Assembly: GCA_045531285.1 (NCBI GenBank)
Contig: JAZSDT010000145.1
Location: forward strand, 1 to 19,274
Reading direction: 5' to 3'
DNA: 19,274 nucleotides
DNA from: RGIG6353 sp045531285
GTDB taxonomy: Bacteria > Bacillota > Clostridia > Oscillospirales > SIG627
Under the pieces are notes generated by a model. The model did not search any database. It saw nothing but the letters and a program-made list of their open reading frames with translations, and was not told where the DNA came from. Position 1 is the stretch's first letter. The number at the start of each line of letters is the position of its first letter. Position numbers and translations under genes: made by a program. This document shows, piece after piece, positions 7,423-14,350 of the stretch.

Positions 7423-7520
7423 GTTATAAGTACGGTTGGAGTATTACGTGCAATCTACGGCAAAGTCAAAGACTTGCGAGGATGACAGATACTTGTCGGA
7501 AGCTTGTATTATTCCGTAGG
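7423..7520 (+). pseudogene. Fragment of a duplicated recombinase gene
   Basis: About 98 bp match the 5' part of the intact recombinase (around 6208-6305). The decoded pieces WL, LEYYVQSTAKSKT and RYLSEACIIP parallel WL, LEHYVQPTAKSKT and RYLSEAHIIP, with a TAA codon inside and no continuation. It lies between sites S2 and S3, directly after repeat unit R1, and shows that a second recombinase copy once stood here. Confidence 0.8.
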
Positions 7521-7530
7521 ATGTATTATT

Positions 7531-7558
7531 TTTCTTGAAAATCTGATTATTCAAGAAA
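7531..7558. repeat. 9-bp inverted repeat upstream of P2
   Basis: TTTCTTGAA (7531-7539) and TTCAAGAAA (7550-7558) are separated by 10 bp. It ends 18 bp before the P2 -35 box, with no T run on the plus side, so an operator or structural palindrome is more likely than a terminator for plus-strand transcripts. Confidence 0.4.
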
Positions 7559-7576
7559 GAAAATACTCTTTAAACC

Positions 7577-7605
7577 TTGACACATTCTTGCTTTTGTAGT
7601 ATAAT
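7577..7605 (+). promoter_or_regulatory. Promoter P2, perfect sigma-A consensus, facing the pilus operon
   Basis: -35 TTGACA (7577-7582), 17-bp spacer, -10 TATAAT (7600-7605). The start would be near 7612, with about 240 nt of leader passing through S3 before the pilin ATG at 7854; no terminator is seen in between. In the arrangement shown, this is the best candidate promoter for the pili. Site S3 starts 12 bp after the -10 box. Confidence 0.8.
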
Positions 7606-7617
7606 TAATACTAATGA

Positions 7618-7642
7618 TTTGTCTGTTACTATATTTGGCGAA
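7618..7642 (+). repeat. Recombination site S3 (25 bp)
   Basis: Arms TTTGTCTGT and TTTGGCGAA around the shared centre TACTATA. It opens repeat unit R2 (7618-7727), about 108 bp in length and colinear with R1, with an opposite-facing degenerate site at 7663-7685. S3 is direct to S2 and inverted to S1. Confidence 0.72.
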
Positions 7643-7796
7643 CAAAAAACAACAAGTGAAGGTTCGTTTAATAGTGATTGACGAGTTGCTAAAACGACAT
7701 TTATGAAAAGAGTAATAGCCAACGTGAATATTCAATAAAATTTTACATCAAATGATAGTTGACTGAGGTTCGAATTATTCTTGCTCACTAAATGTG

Positions 7797-7820
7797 TCGT
7801 TGTTTTGTTCGTAATATTAT
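7797..7820 (-). repeat. Degenerate fourth site copy (weak)
   Basis: The plus-strand bases TCGTTGTTTTGTTCGTAATATTAT... resemble the outer flank and left half of S1 (TCGTTGTTT then CGCCTAATATAGTA). The second arm is missing. It is oriented like S1, just before the pilin ribosome binding site. It may be a decayed site. Confidence 0.3.
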
Positions 7821-7853
7821 ACCCCAAAATTTTTTCGCGAAAAGGAGAAAACA

Positions 7854-9119
7854 ATGAAGAAAAATTTGAACAAAAAAGGTTTTACAATAGTTGAGCTTGT
7901 AATCGTTATTGTTGTAATTGCGATTCTTGCGGCGGTATTGATTCCGACGTTTGTAGGTCTTACAAGAAAGGCGAATATCGCCAATGACACTGCGGTAGCC
8001 AAGAACTTGAACACCGCTGCTATTTCTGCTCAGGCAAAAACCTTTGATGAAGCTCTTGCTGCAGCTAAGGAATCAGGATATCTGGTTGCAAATCTGAATG
8101 CAAAGGCAGACAAGTGCTATTTCGTTTGGGAAGATGACACCGATCAGTTCCTTCTTTATGATCTGAAGGAAAAAGAGATCATCTATTCCAATACCGAGGT
8201 TACAGGCGATCCCGACGATAGCTGGTGCTTCGCTGTAAACAATCTTGAGGACCAAAAAGAAGTTACGGATGTTTGGAGCAATGTAACAATCAAGCAGCTT
8301 GTTTCGAATCTTGCTGACCTGAAATCGTGGATTGCTAAAGAGGGAGATCAGACAATATACGTTGACGAAAGCATGGATATGAACTCCCAGGGCCAAATTG
8401 TTATCGGTGAGGGTCGCAACATCACGTTGAAGATCGTGGATTCTGTCGTAACAGGTAATAGAAACGACGGCTATTCTTTGGATAACGTTCCCTTCTTTGT
8501 TGACGGTGGAACACTTACTATTGAAGGCGGCACTATCGGTGCAACCGGTTCTTATCTTGATGCTGACGGCGAACCTGTTCAATCTGCTGTTGTTGCACAG
8601 TCCGGTGTGCTTAATCTCAATAATACGGTAGTAGATTGTGGCGACAAGGATATCGTTATCGCATATACTGGAGCAACAGGAACTATTTCCAATGCTACAA
8701 TTAATGCAGATGCACAGGCTGTTGGTTCTTTCGACGGTTCTGAGGTAGTACTTGAAAACTGTACTATAAATGCGGACTGCGAAGCACTGTTCGTATCCAA
8801 CAACGGAGGCGTTTCCAAGGGTACTATCAAGGGCGGAACATATAGCTGTACTGGTAATACCATCGTTTCTCACGGAGGTATTGTTGTTATAGAGGACGGA
8901 ACATTTTCTTCTGAGAACTACAATCTGTTTAAGATGTACAGCACGGGAGGAAGCATAACCATCAAGGACGGAACGTTTACCACTGCAAATTATAATAACT
9001 ATACCTTTGATATGTTGACTCCTGAAATTATTAAGGAAATGGTTGCTACCACGAGTACCAACTATAGCAACATTACAGTAGTACAGAACGCAGACGGAAG
9101 CTTTACCATTTCTAACTAA
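7854..9119 (+). CDS. Long type IV pilin with beta-helix-like C-terminal domain
   Basis: 421 aa, ATG behind AAAAGGAG. The N-terminus is a class III signal: cleavage after Gly9 (NKKG/FTIVE), Phe at +1, Glu14 at +5, then a 20-residue hydrophobic helix. After a linker of about 180 residues come about seven short repeats of the type G-hydrophobic-x-I-x-x-GT, at roughly 218-227, 250-260, 274-284, 295-306, 318-330, 341-350 and 365-375 (for example GGTLTIEGGT, IVVIEDGTF, SITIKDGTF). This spacing of about 20 residues suggests a right-handed beta-helix of the pectin-lyase-like type, a fold often found in adhesins and polysaccharide-binding proteins. The protein is probably a tip or shaft pilin that presents this domain outside the cell. 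It is the first gene of the operon, 41 bp ahead of the short pilin. Confidence 0.85.
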   Translation: MKKNLNKKGFTIVELVIVIVVIAILAAVLIPTFVGLTRKANIANDTAVAKNLNTAAISAQAKTFDEALAAAKESGYLVANLNAKADKCYFVWEDDTDQFLLYDLKEKEIIYSNTEVTGDPDDSWCFAVNNLEDQKEVTDVWSNVTIKQLVSNLADLKSWIAKEGDQTIYVDESMDMNSQGQIVIGEGRNITLKIVDSVVTGNRNDGYSLDNVPFFVDGGTLTIEGGTIGATGSYLDADGEPVQSAVVAQSGVLNLNNTVVDCGDKDIVIAYTGATGTISNATINADAQAVGSFDGSEVVLENCTINADCEALFVSNNGGVSKGTIKGGTYSCTGNTIVSHGGIVVIEDGTFSSENYNLFKMYSTGGSITIKDGTFTTANYNNYTFDMLTPEIIKEMVATTSTNYSNITVVQNADGSFTISN

Positions 9120-9160
9120 TTTGCCCCGAAGCTTTGAAATTCCTAAGGGAGAATTTATAA

Positions 9161-9556
9161 ATGAAGAGATTTAACAAAAAAGGCTTTACCATTGTTGAGC
9201 TTGTAATTGTAATCGCGGTTATCGCAATTCTCGCAGCTGTTATGATTCCTACTTTCAGTGGAATCGTTGACAAGGCAAATAAATCTGCGGCGTTGTCTGA
9301 AGCGAAAGCTGCTCATACCGCACTTCTGTATCACTTTGATACGCCAGATGAGTTGGAAGTGAGTGGCGTTGACGCTTACATAGTGGTTGACAACGAATAC
9401 TATTTTGAAGTTGACAACGGAACGCTTACAGCTCTTGATGCAAAGCCTACTAATGTAACTTTCAGTGATAATGCTACAGATGCAGCAGATTATGAAAAAA
9501 TCACTGTGGCAGATGCTACTGCAACAGTTTACATTTACACGGCAGCTAAGACCTAA
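9161..9556 (+). CDS. Type IV major-type pilin
   Basis: 131 aa, ATG behind AAGGGAG. Prepilin signal MKRFNKKG/FTIVELVIVI, with cleavage after Gly8 and Glu at +5, then a hydrophobic helix to about residue 32 and a small acidic globular domain rich in Ala, Asp and Thr. No cysteines are seen. The size of the mature form (123 aa) and the signal almost identical to the preceding long pilin suggest it is the main shaft subunit. A strong hairpin terminator follows at once, which would make pilin mRNA more abundant than that for the assembly genes. Confidence 0.9.
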   Translation: MKRFNKKGFTIVELVIVIAVIAILAAVMIPTFSGIVDKANKSAALSEAKAAHTALLYHFDTPDELEVSGVDAYIVVDNEYYFEVDNGTLTALDAKPTNVTFSDNATDAADYEKITVADATATVYIYTAAKT

Positions 9557-9582
9557 CAATTTAAGAAAAATTGTTTAAGAAA

Positions 9583-9632
9583 CGCAAGCACTCTGCACTC
9601 CTTGCGAGTGCAAGAGTGCTTGCGCCATTTTT
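9583..9632 (+). terminator. Hairpin terminator after the major pilin (probably leaky)
   Basis: A long stem: CGCAAGCACTCT (9583-9594) and GCACTC, loop CTTGC, GAGTGC, one bulged A, then AGAGTGCTTGCG (9613-9624), followed by a run of five T. It splits the pilus operon into a pilin part and an assembly part. No clear promoter is seen before the next gene, so partial read-through is expected. Confidence 0.85.
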
Positions 9633-9649
9633 AAGAAAGATTGAAAACT

Positions 9650-10168
9650 ATGTACAGAAGAACAAGGATCATTAAGGCGCAAAAACTTCATAAGGAAAAT
9701 CATGGCAAGCGTGGCTTCACCCTTGTCGAGCTTTGCGTTGTCTTGGCACTCTTGGCGATCCTTACGACGATGACCGTTTCGTTTTCTGTACTGATGAACG
9801 GCTTTGCCGCCGACAATAAGGCGGAATATGAATTTTTAGAGGATCACGCCACGCTCAAAGAGGAGCTTTGCGCGTGGGTGGCAGAAAACGACGTGTCGGG
9901 TAGCGTGTTCACAGTAGCAAAGGACGGAACGCTGAACGTTACCGAGAACGGAACGGAGAAAACCGTGAGCTTTGCCGATGGTATTCTCACGCTCGGCGGG
10001 GAGCAGAAAGCAGGTCTTGACGCTATCGACGGCGTGACTTTTACCGCAAATGCCAAGCTCATCAAGTGTGTGACCTACCGAATCGGCAAGAACGGAAAAA
10101 GCATAGAGAGCAGTTTTGTGTTCTCACTCCGTTGCGGTACGATTGAGGAGGTAGCCGAAAATGAGTAA
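9650..10168 (+). CDS. Minor pilin (GspH/GspG-like prepilin)
   Basis: 172 aa from ATG 9650; a TTG three codons earlier (9641) is a possible alternative, and the ribosome binding site is weak for both. The basic leader is unusually long (22 residues), ending GKRG/FTLVELCVVL, with Phe at +1 and Glu at +5. After the helix there is a domain of alternating strands (FTVAKDGTLNV, TVSFADGILTLGG), similar in outline to minor pseudopilins that initiate the fibre. It would be processed by the PilD of this operon and inserted in the membrane before assembly. It overlaps the next gene by 8 bp, indicating coupled translation. Confidence 0.82.
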   Translation: MYRRTRIIKAQKLHKENHGKRGFTLVELCVVLALLAILTTMTVSFSVLMNGFAADNKAEYEFLEDHATLKEELCAWVAENDVSGSVFTVAKDGTLNVTENGTEKTVSFADGILTLGGEQKAGLDAIDGVTFTANAKLIKCVTYRIGKNGKSIESSFVFSLRCGTIEEVAENE

Positions 10169-10589
10169 AATGCTAAAAAGAAACGGCTATTCTCTCGTTG
10201 AGGTCGTGATAGCGCTTTCCATCATCGTTACCGTCACCATTACGGCGCTTTCTATTGTGTTATCCTCTGTATCAACAAAGGTAAACGCAATCAACAGATC
10301 TTACGCACAGAGCTTTGCCGACAACGTGTGGGAGAGCTTCAAGGCGGCAGAAACGCAGGATGAATTTCTTTCGCTCGTAGCCTTTGCCGAGGGCGTTACG
10401 CTTACGGGCAGCACAACCGATGAAAACGGCAAAACGCTTTATACATATTATTCCGAAAAAAACAAATTTACAGCGAATATCTCGGTTGCCTTTTCGGAAA
10501 CCGAGAGAGACGAATTTGAAATCGACGTAACCGACAAGGACGGAGATAACATCATTTCGTTTTCCTATCGAAAGGGGGACGGAATATGA
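10161..10589 (+). CDS. Minor pilin (PilV/GspI-like prepilin)
   Basis: 142 aa. Signal MSKMLKRNG/YSLVEVVIAL: Tyr replaces Phe at +1, and Glu is at +5, as in some GspI/PilV-type subunits. A hydrophobic helix (about 14-32) is followed by a globular domain with several Asp-rich stretches (VTDKDGDN). Probably a low-abundance initiating subunit. Its ATG overlaps the end of the preceding gene, and its TGA overlaps the next ATG (ATGA), so the three minor pilins are translationally coupled. Confidence 0.8.
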   Translation: MSKMLKRNGYSLVEVVIALSIIVTVTITALSIVLSSVSTKVNAINRSYAQSFADNVWESFKAAETQDEFLSLVAFAEGVTLTGSTTDENGKTLYTYYSEKNKFTANISVAFSETERDEFEIDVTDKDGDNIISFSYRKGDGI

Positions 10590-10981
10590 AATTGAAACAG
10601 ATATTGAAAAGCAAAAAAGGAATTGCGCTTGAAAATGCAATTCTGTTTATGGTTATAATTTTTTCGCTTTGCGCTCTGCTTACAAGTCTGACCTTGCTCG
10701 GACATTATCAAGTGAAAATTGAAAAAATGACCTTGCTTAACAAGGTAGATGTGGAACAGATTGGTGAGGATTATCTTGCCTATTTGCAAAGCGAGGACAC
10801 AGAAAAAGTGTTTTATGTTGAAAATGAAAAATACGCCCACGAGATAAGCGGAAATGCTTTGCGCGTGTGGCTTAAAAACGATAATAAAGAAACGACAATA
10901 CTCTATGTAGAGGCAGAATACAAGGACGGACAAATACACGTTTATAAGTGGTGTGATACACTTCCCGCCGATACGGAGTAA
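10586..10981 (+). CDS. Minor pilin-like protein with unusual processing site
   Basis: 131 aa, ATG behind AAAGGGGG. The N-terminus, MKLKQILKSKKG followed by IALENAILFMVII, has a basic leader and a hydrophobic helix like a prepilin, but Ile follows the Gly and the acidic residue is at +4, not +5. PilX/GspK-like subunits also lack Phe at +1, and GspK is special in lacking Glu at +5. The rest is short and strand-rich (TTILYVEAEYKDGQIHVYKW). Its place as third gene of the minor-pilin block supports a tip-complex role. Whether PilD cuts it is uncertain. Confidence 0.65.
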   Translation: MKLKQILKSKKGIALENAILFMVIIFSLCALLTSLTLLGHYQVKIEKMTLLNKVDVEQIGEDYLAYLQSEDTEKVFYVENEKYAHEISGNALRVWLKNDNKETTILYVEAEYKDGQIHVYKWCDTLPADTE

Positions 10982-11013
10982 GCAAACATTTTGCGATACG
11001 GAGAAATGAGAAT

Positions 11014-12303
11014 ATGGCAAAATCAGATTATTTAACAACAATAGCAATCGACACGGAGCGTTCAACCTTTCATTTCTATTCAATGATCGGCAACGACAGA
11101 GGTACGATCACACACCATATAAAAAATTATGCGGGTGGACACTTTGACGAGGAGTTTTTCAAAAAATTCAAGCAGGCGGTAAAGGAATTTACCGCAGACG
11201 TTCCCTCGGAAACCGTTAGAAAAATTACGGTTGTTCTTCCCGATTCCGTCGTGCTGACGGACACAGTTAAAATTCCAACAATGCGCGGGCTCGGACAGAC
11301 GAAAAAGACGCTTGATATAACGCTTGGAGGTCTTTACCGAAACTACAAGGATCTGCGGGTGGTATCTCAAGTTGCAGAGCAGAACAAGCAGTATTCCACC
11401 TTCGCGATAGCGGCGGTGCAGAAGAATATCGTATCGTATATTTACGCCGCTTGCTCGGAAAACAAGCTGCTTGTGGATACGCTGACCTATGCTTCAAGCG
11501 CATCGGTTGGCGGGGCAGTGCTGCTCAATCCTAAGCTGAAAAACTCATCCTACTTATTCCTTGATATAAAGGACGTATATTCCCGTTTCGTGTTCGTGGC
11601 AAATGGCAAGACGGTGGGATATTATACGCTCCCTTTTGGGCTTGAATTTTTGAGAAAGCCCAAGGTGACGCAGGAGGATATGTTGTTTGACCATTCCTAT
11701 GCGGAGCTTACGGTATTGAACGCAAGAGAAAAAGCGAAATCCAAAAAGCTGACGGTAATGGCTCTTGGAGAAGAATTTGCCGACGCTGTTGCGGACAACG
11801 AGGACGAGGGCGAGGAGCTTTCGGAGGACACGGTAAACGCCGACGAGGTTATCTCGGAGGAAGAAACGATTTCGGACGAGGAAACCGTGACCGAGGAAGA
11901 AGCCGAGAGCGAAACAGAGGAAAATACGCCCTTGCGTACTCAAATCAATCAGAAAATATTTACAAGAAGATCCCCCCGCAAGCTCCCTAAGTTTATGCAG
12001 AGGGAAATTCCCGAAACGGAGGAGGGAATTGCCTATGAGAATTTCCGTGTGTTTGTCAAGTGGGCATTGACGTTGATACACGGAAATGAACGACTTGTAG
12101 AGCTTGGTAAGCCCGAATTTGTATGTGTCAATCTCCCACGTGACCTTGTGAGCGTACTTGATACGGCAAACGAGGAAGCAGAGGAAAACGGAATTACCTT
12201 TACCCGATTACCGAGCGATGGCGAGGAAGCAGCGGTGCGTTCCAACCTTGAACTGTACGGCGGTCTGTTCCCAAAGCAGATCGCGACGACGGGCAAGTTC
12301 TGA
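11014..12303 (+). CDS. pilM: PilM-like actin-fold assembly protein with acidic insert
   Basis: 429 aa, ATG behind GGAG. Position (after the pilins and before the peptidase and platform genes) and a bipartite fold with strand pairs typical of the actin/FtsA-like PilM group (LTTIAIDTERSTFHFYSM near the start; YLFLDIKDVYSRFVFVANG at 180-198) support PilM. PilM is a cytoplasmic protein that normally binds the N-terminal tail of PilN and links PilB to the membrane complex. The oddity is a highly acidic low-complexity stretch at about 253-304 (many Glu, with Thr and Ser), followed by a basic patch at 314-330. No PilN or PilO gene is in the operon, so its partner is unclear. The family call rests partly on context. 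Confidence 0.6.
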   Translation: MAKSDYLTTIAIDTERSTFHFYSMIGNDRGTITHHIKNYAGGHFDEEFFKKFKQAVKEFTADVPSETVRKITVVLPDSVVLTDTVKIPTMRGLGQTKKTLDITLGGLYRNYKDLRVVSQVAEQNKQYSTFAIAAVQKNIVSYIYAACSENKLLVDTLTYASSASVGGAVLLNPKLKNSSYLFLDIKDVYSRFVFVANGKTVGYYTLPFGLEFLRKPKVTQEDMLFDHSYAELTVLNAREKAKSKKLTVMALGEEFADAVADNEDEGEELSEDTVNADEVISEEETISDEETVTEEEAESETEENTPLRTQINQKIFTRRSPRKLPKFMQREIPETEEGIAYENFRVFVKWALTLIHGNERLVELGKPEFVCVNLPRDLVSVLDTANEEAEENGITFTRLPSDGEEAAVRSNLELYGGLFPKQIATTGKF

Positions 12304-12313
12304 GGACGTGGCG

Positions 12314-13102
12314 ATGGATAAATTCTATTTGATTTGTGTCTACGTTCTTTCGGGAATATTTGGATTGTGCGTTGGCAGCTTTCTCAACGTGGTTATTTAC
12401 CGCCTGCCAAACAAAATGAGCATTGCGAAACCCAATTCTCATTGTCCGTCCTGCAAATATGAGCTTCGGTGGTACGATAATATCCCCGTGCTTTCCTACA
12501 TAATGCTCGGTGCTAAGTGTCGCAGTTGCAAAACGCATATTTCCTTTCGCTATACGGCGGTGGAGCTTGCCAACACGGTATTGTGGCTCTTGTGTGCCTT
12601 TCTCTTTTGGGAGAAAAGTATTCCGCTTGCCTGCATCTATATGGTCGTATCGTCGGTGTTTATTTGCGTGTTCTTCATCGACCTTGAACACCAAATCATT
12701 TTTGACCGATTTCAGATCATCTTACTTGTTCTCGGCGTGGCAAGTATCTTCTTTGATAAGGACTATAGGTGGCTTTCACACGTCATTGGCGGCGTTTCGG
12801 GATTTGCGGTCTTTTACCTTATCTCGTGGGTCTTTGAGAAACTATGCGAAAAAGAGGGACTTGGCGGCGGTGATGTAAAACTCGCAGGCGTGGTCGGTCT
12901 GTTGCTCGGTTGGGAACGCTTGTTGCTCGGATTATTGATAGCAACCAGTCCCGCAGCCGTGATTATGTTGATTCTTTCAAAAGGGAAAAAGGGCGAGGAG
13001 AGACAGTTTCCCTTTGCCCCATTCCTTGTGTTTGGTTTCGGTGTGTCTATGCTTTTCGGAATACAGATCATAGGTTGGTATTTATCTTTGCTCGGACTAT
13101 GA
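12314..13102 (+). CDS. pilD: Prepilin peptidase PilD
   Basis: 262 aa from ATG 12314, behind GAGGA that overlaps the stop of the preceding gene; a longer upstream start would lie inside pilM and is not used. It has about eight membrane helices. The N-terminal methylation-domain signature is present: Cys44 and Cys47 (CPSC), Cys69 and Cys72 (CRSC). The GxGD-type aspartic protease sites are Asp123 in FIDLEHQIIFD and Asp187 in GGGDVKL. It should cut the leader after Gly of the prepilins here and methylate the new N-terminal Phe. It sits in the operon with its substrates rather than elsewhere in the genome. Confidence 0.95.
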   Translation: MDKFYLICVYVLSGIFGLCVGSFLNVVIYRLPNKMSIAKPNSHCPSCKYELRWYDNIPVLSYIMLGAKCRSCKTHISFRYTAVELANTVLWLLCAFLFWEKSIPLACIYMVVSSVFICVFFIDLEHQIIFDRFQIILLVLGVASIFFDKDYRWLSHVIGGVSGFAVFYLISWVFEKLCEKEGLGGGDVKLAGVVGLLLGWERLLLGLLIATSPAAVIMLILSKGKKGEERQFPFAPFLVFGFGVSMLFGIQIIGWYLSLLGL

Positions 13103-13123
13103 AAGAAAGTGAGGTGATAACTT

Positions 13124-14335
13124 ATGCCAACATATAAATATGTGGCGGTAAATTTGCAGAAAAAGAAATACAAAGGTATATTTATTGCTGAGGATGAAAA
13201 TGATCTTGCGGTACAGCTTACTAAGCAAAATTTGTATTTGGTTTCCGCTTCGATCTATAAGGGCGGTACTCCGTCAGCTTTCTTTACGCTCGGTACGGGA
13301 AAGGTGAAGCTTTCGGAGCTTACGACCTTTTGCCGACAGTTTTCCATTATGATCTCAACGGGTATTCCGTTGCTTGGTTGTATTGACAGCTTGAAGCAAC
13401 AACCGTATTCGGAATATTTCAAATCTATCTTGCAGGTTATCAGTGAGGACGTAAAGGGAGGCGCGATGCTTTCCGAATCCCTTGACAAGCATAAAAAGGT
13501 CTTTCCCGATTTCTTTCGCAGTATGGTACACGTGGGAGAGGTAAGCGGAAAGCTCGATAGTGTTTTCGTAGCCCTTGCCGATTATTACGAATCCGATGCG
13601 GCAATTAAACGAAAGGTAAAAAGCGCATTGGCATATCCGTTGATGCTTGCTTTGATGACGGTTGCCATTGTCATTTTGATGTTGGCTTTCGTCGTTCCGA
13701 CGTTCCGTGAAACGCTTTCATCTTTGGACGTAAAGCCCGAAGGCATTACCTTGGCAGTATATAATATCTCGGATTTCATTTTGAATTGGTGGCATCTGAT
13801 CGTGCTTTTGGTAATTCTGATCGGTGGTGGCTTTTTCCTCTTTTCTCGGACGAAAACGGGAAAGAAAGCCATTGATATTTTCAAGGTCAAATGCCCTTTG
13901 ATTGGACGAGTTCAGATCAATTTAATAACCGCCCGCTTTGCCCGTGCGTTCAGCTTACTTTTAGAGAGTGGAATGGACTTGGCAACGGCGCTTGATACCA
14001 TATCCATTATTTTAGGTAACAGTTACGTTGAGGAGCGTTTTAACGAAGCGGCAGACGATGTGCGGCAGGGCGTTTCGCTGACCAATGCGTTCCAAAAGCA
14101 AAATTTATTTCCGCAAATGCTGATACAAATGATCTCTGTTGGAGAAAAAACGGCTTCTTTGGAGGACGTATTGGGACGCTCTTGCGTGTTCTTTGACGAG
14201 CAGGTGAAATCCTCGCTGTCCTCGCTTACCTCTAAAATTCAGCCCACGATGTTGATTATTATGGGTGCGGTGATCGGAACTTTGTTTATTGCGGTGTATT
14301 CACCAATGCTTTCCATTATGAATGGACTTGGTTGA
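13124..14335 (+). CDS. pilC: Type IV pilus inner-membrane platform protein PilC
   Basis: 403 aa, ATG behind GAGGTGA. It has the PilC/GspF layout: an N-terminal segment beginning MPTYKYVAVN, then two copies of the T2SSF domain, each opening with F.R.F..(M/L)(I/L).(S/E)(T/S)G (69-83 and 272-286) and containing a VGE motif (MVHVGEVSGKLD at 134-145, MISVGEKTASLED at 336-348). Membrane helices lie at about 171-193, 222-241 and 374-393. It forms the rotating platform on which PilB acts to add pilin subunits. Spacing of 15 bp to pilB fits a single transcript. Confidence 0.95.
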   Translation: MPTYKYVAVNLQKKKYKGIFIAEDENDLAVQLTKQNLYLVSASIYKGGTPSAFFTLGTGKVKLSELTTFCRQFSIMISTGIPLLGCIDSLKQQPYSEYFKSILQVISEDVKGGAMLSESLDKHKKVFPDFFRSMVHVGEVSGKLDSVFVALADYYESDAAIKRKVKSALAYPLMLALMTVAIVILMLAFVVPTFRETLSSLDVKPEGITLAVYNISDFILNWWHLIVLLVILIGGGFFLFSRTKTGKKAIDIFKVKCPLIGRVQINLITARFARAFSLLLESGMDLATALDTISIILGNSYVEERFNEAADDVRQGVSLTNAFQKQNLFPQMLIQMISVGEKTASLEDVLGRSCVFFDEQVKSSLSSLTSKIQPTMLIIMGAVIGTLFIAVYSPMLSIMNGLG

Positions 14336-14350
14336 TTTCGGAGGTGGCAG

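Noticed and set aside
7315..7727. Repeats between recombinase and pilins as a CRISPR array
   Set aside because: Only two or three copies, uneven distances, inverted orientation and no cas genes; the shape fits recombinase core sites.
8073..8873. 266-codon minus-strand frame inside the long pilin gene
   Set aside because: Antisense shadow; Cys/Ile/Ser-rich composition with no start signal, while the plus frame has a clear prepilin signal and repeats.
12158..12313. Upstream extension of the prepilin peptidase gene
   Set aside because: It lies inside the PilM-like gene and its product is arginine-rich noise; ATG 12314 has a ribosome binding site and starts right at the first membrane helix.
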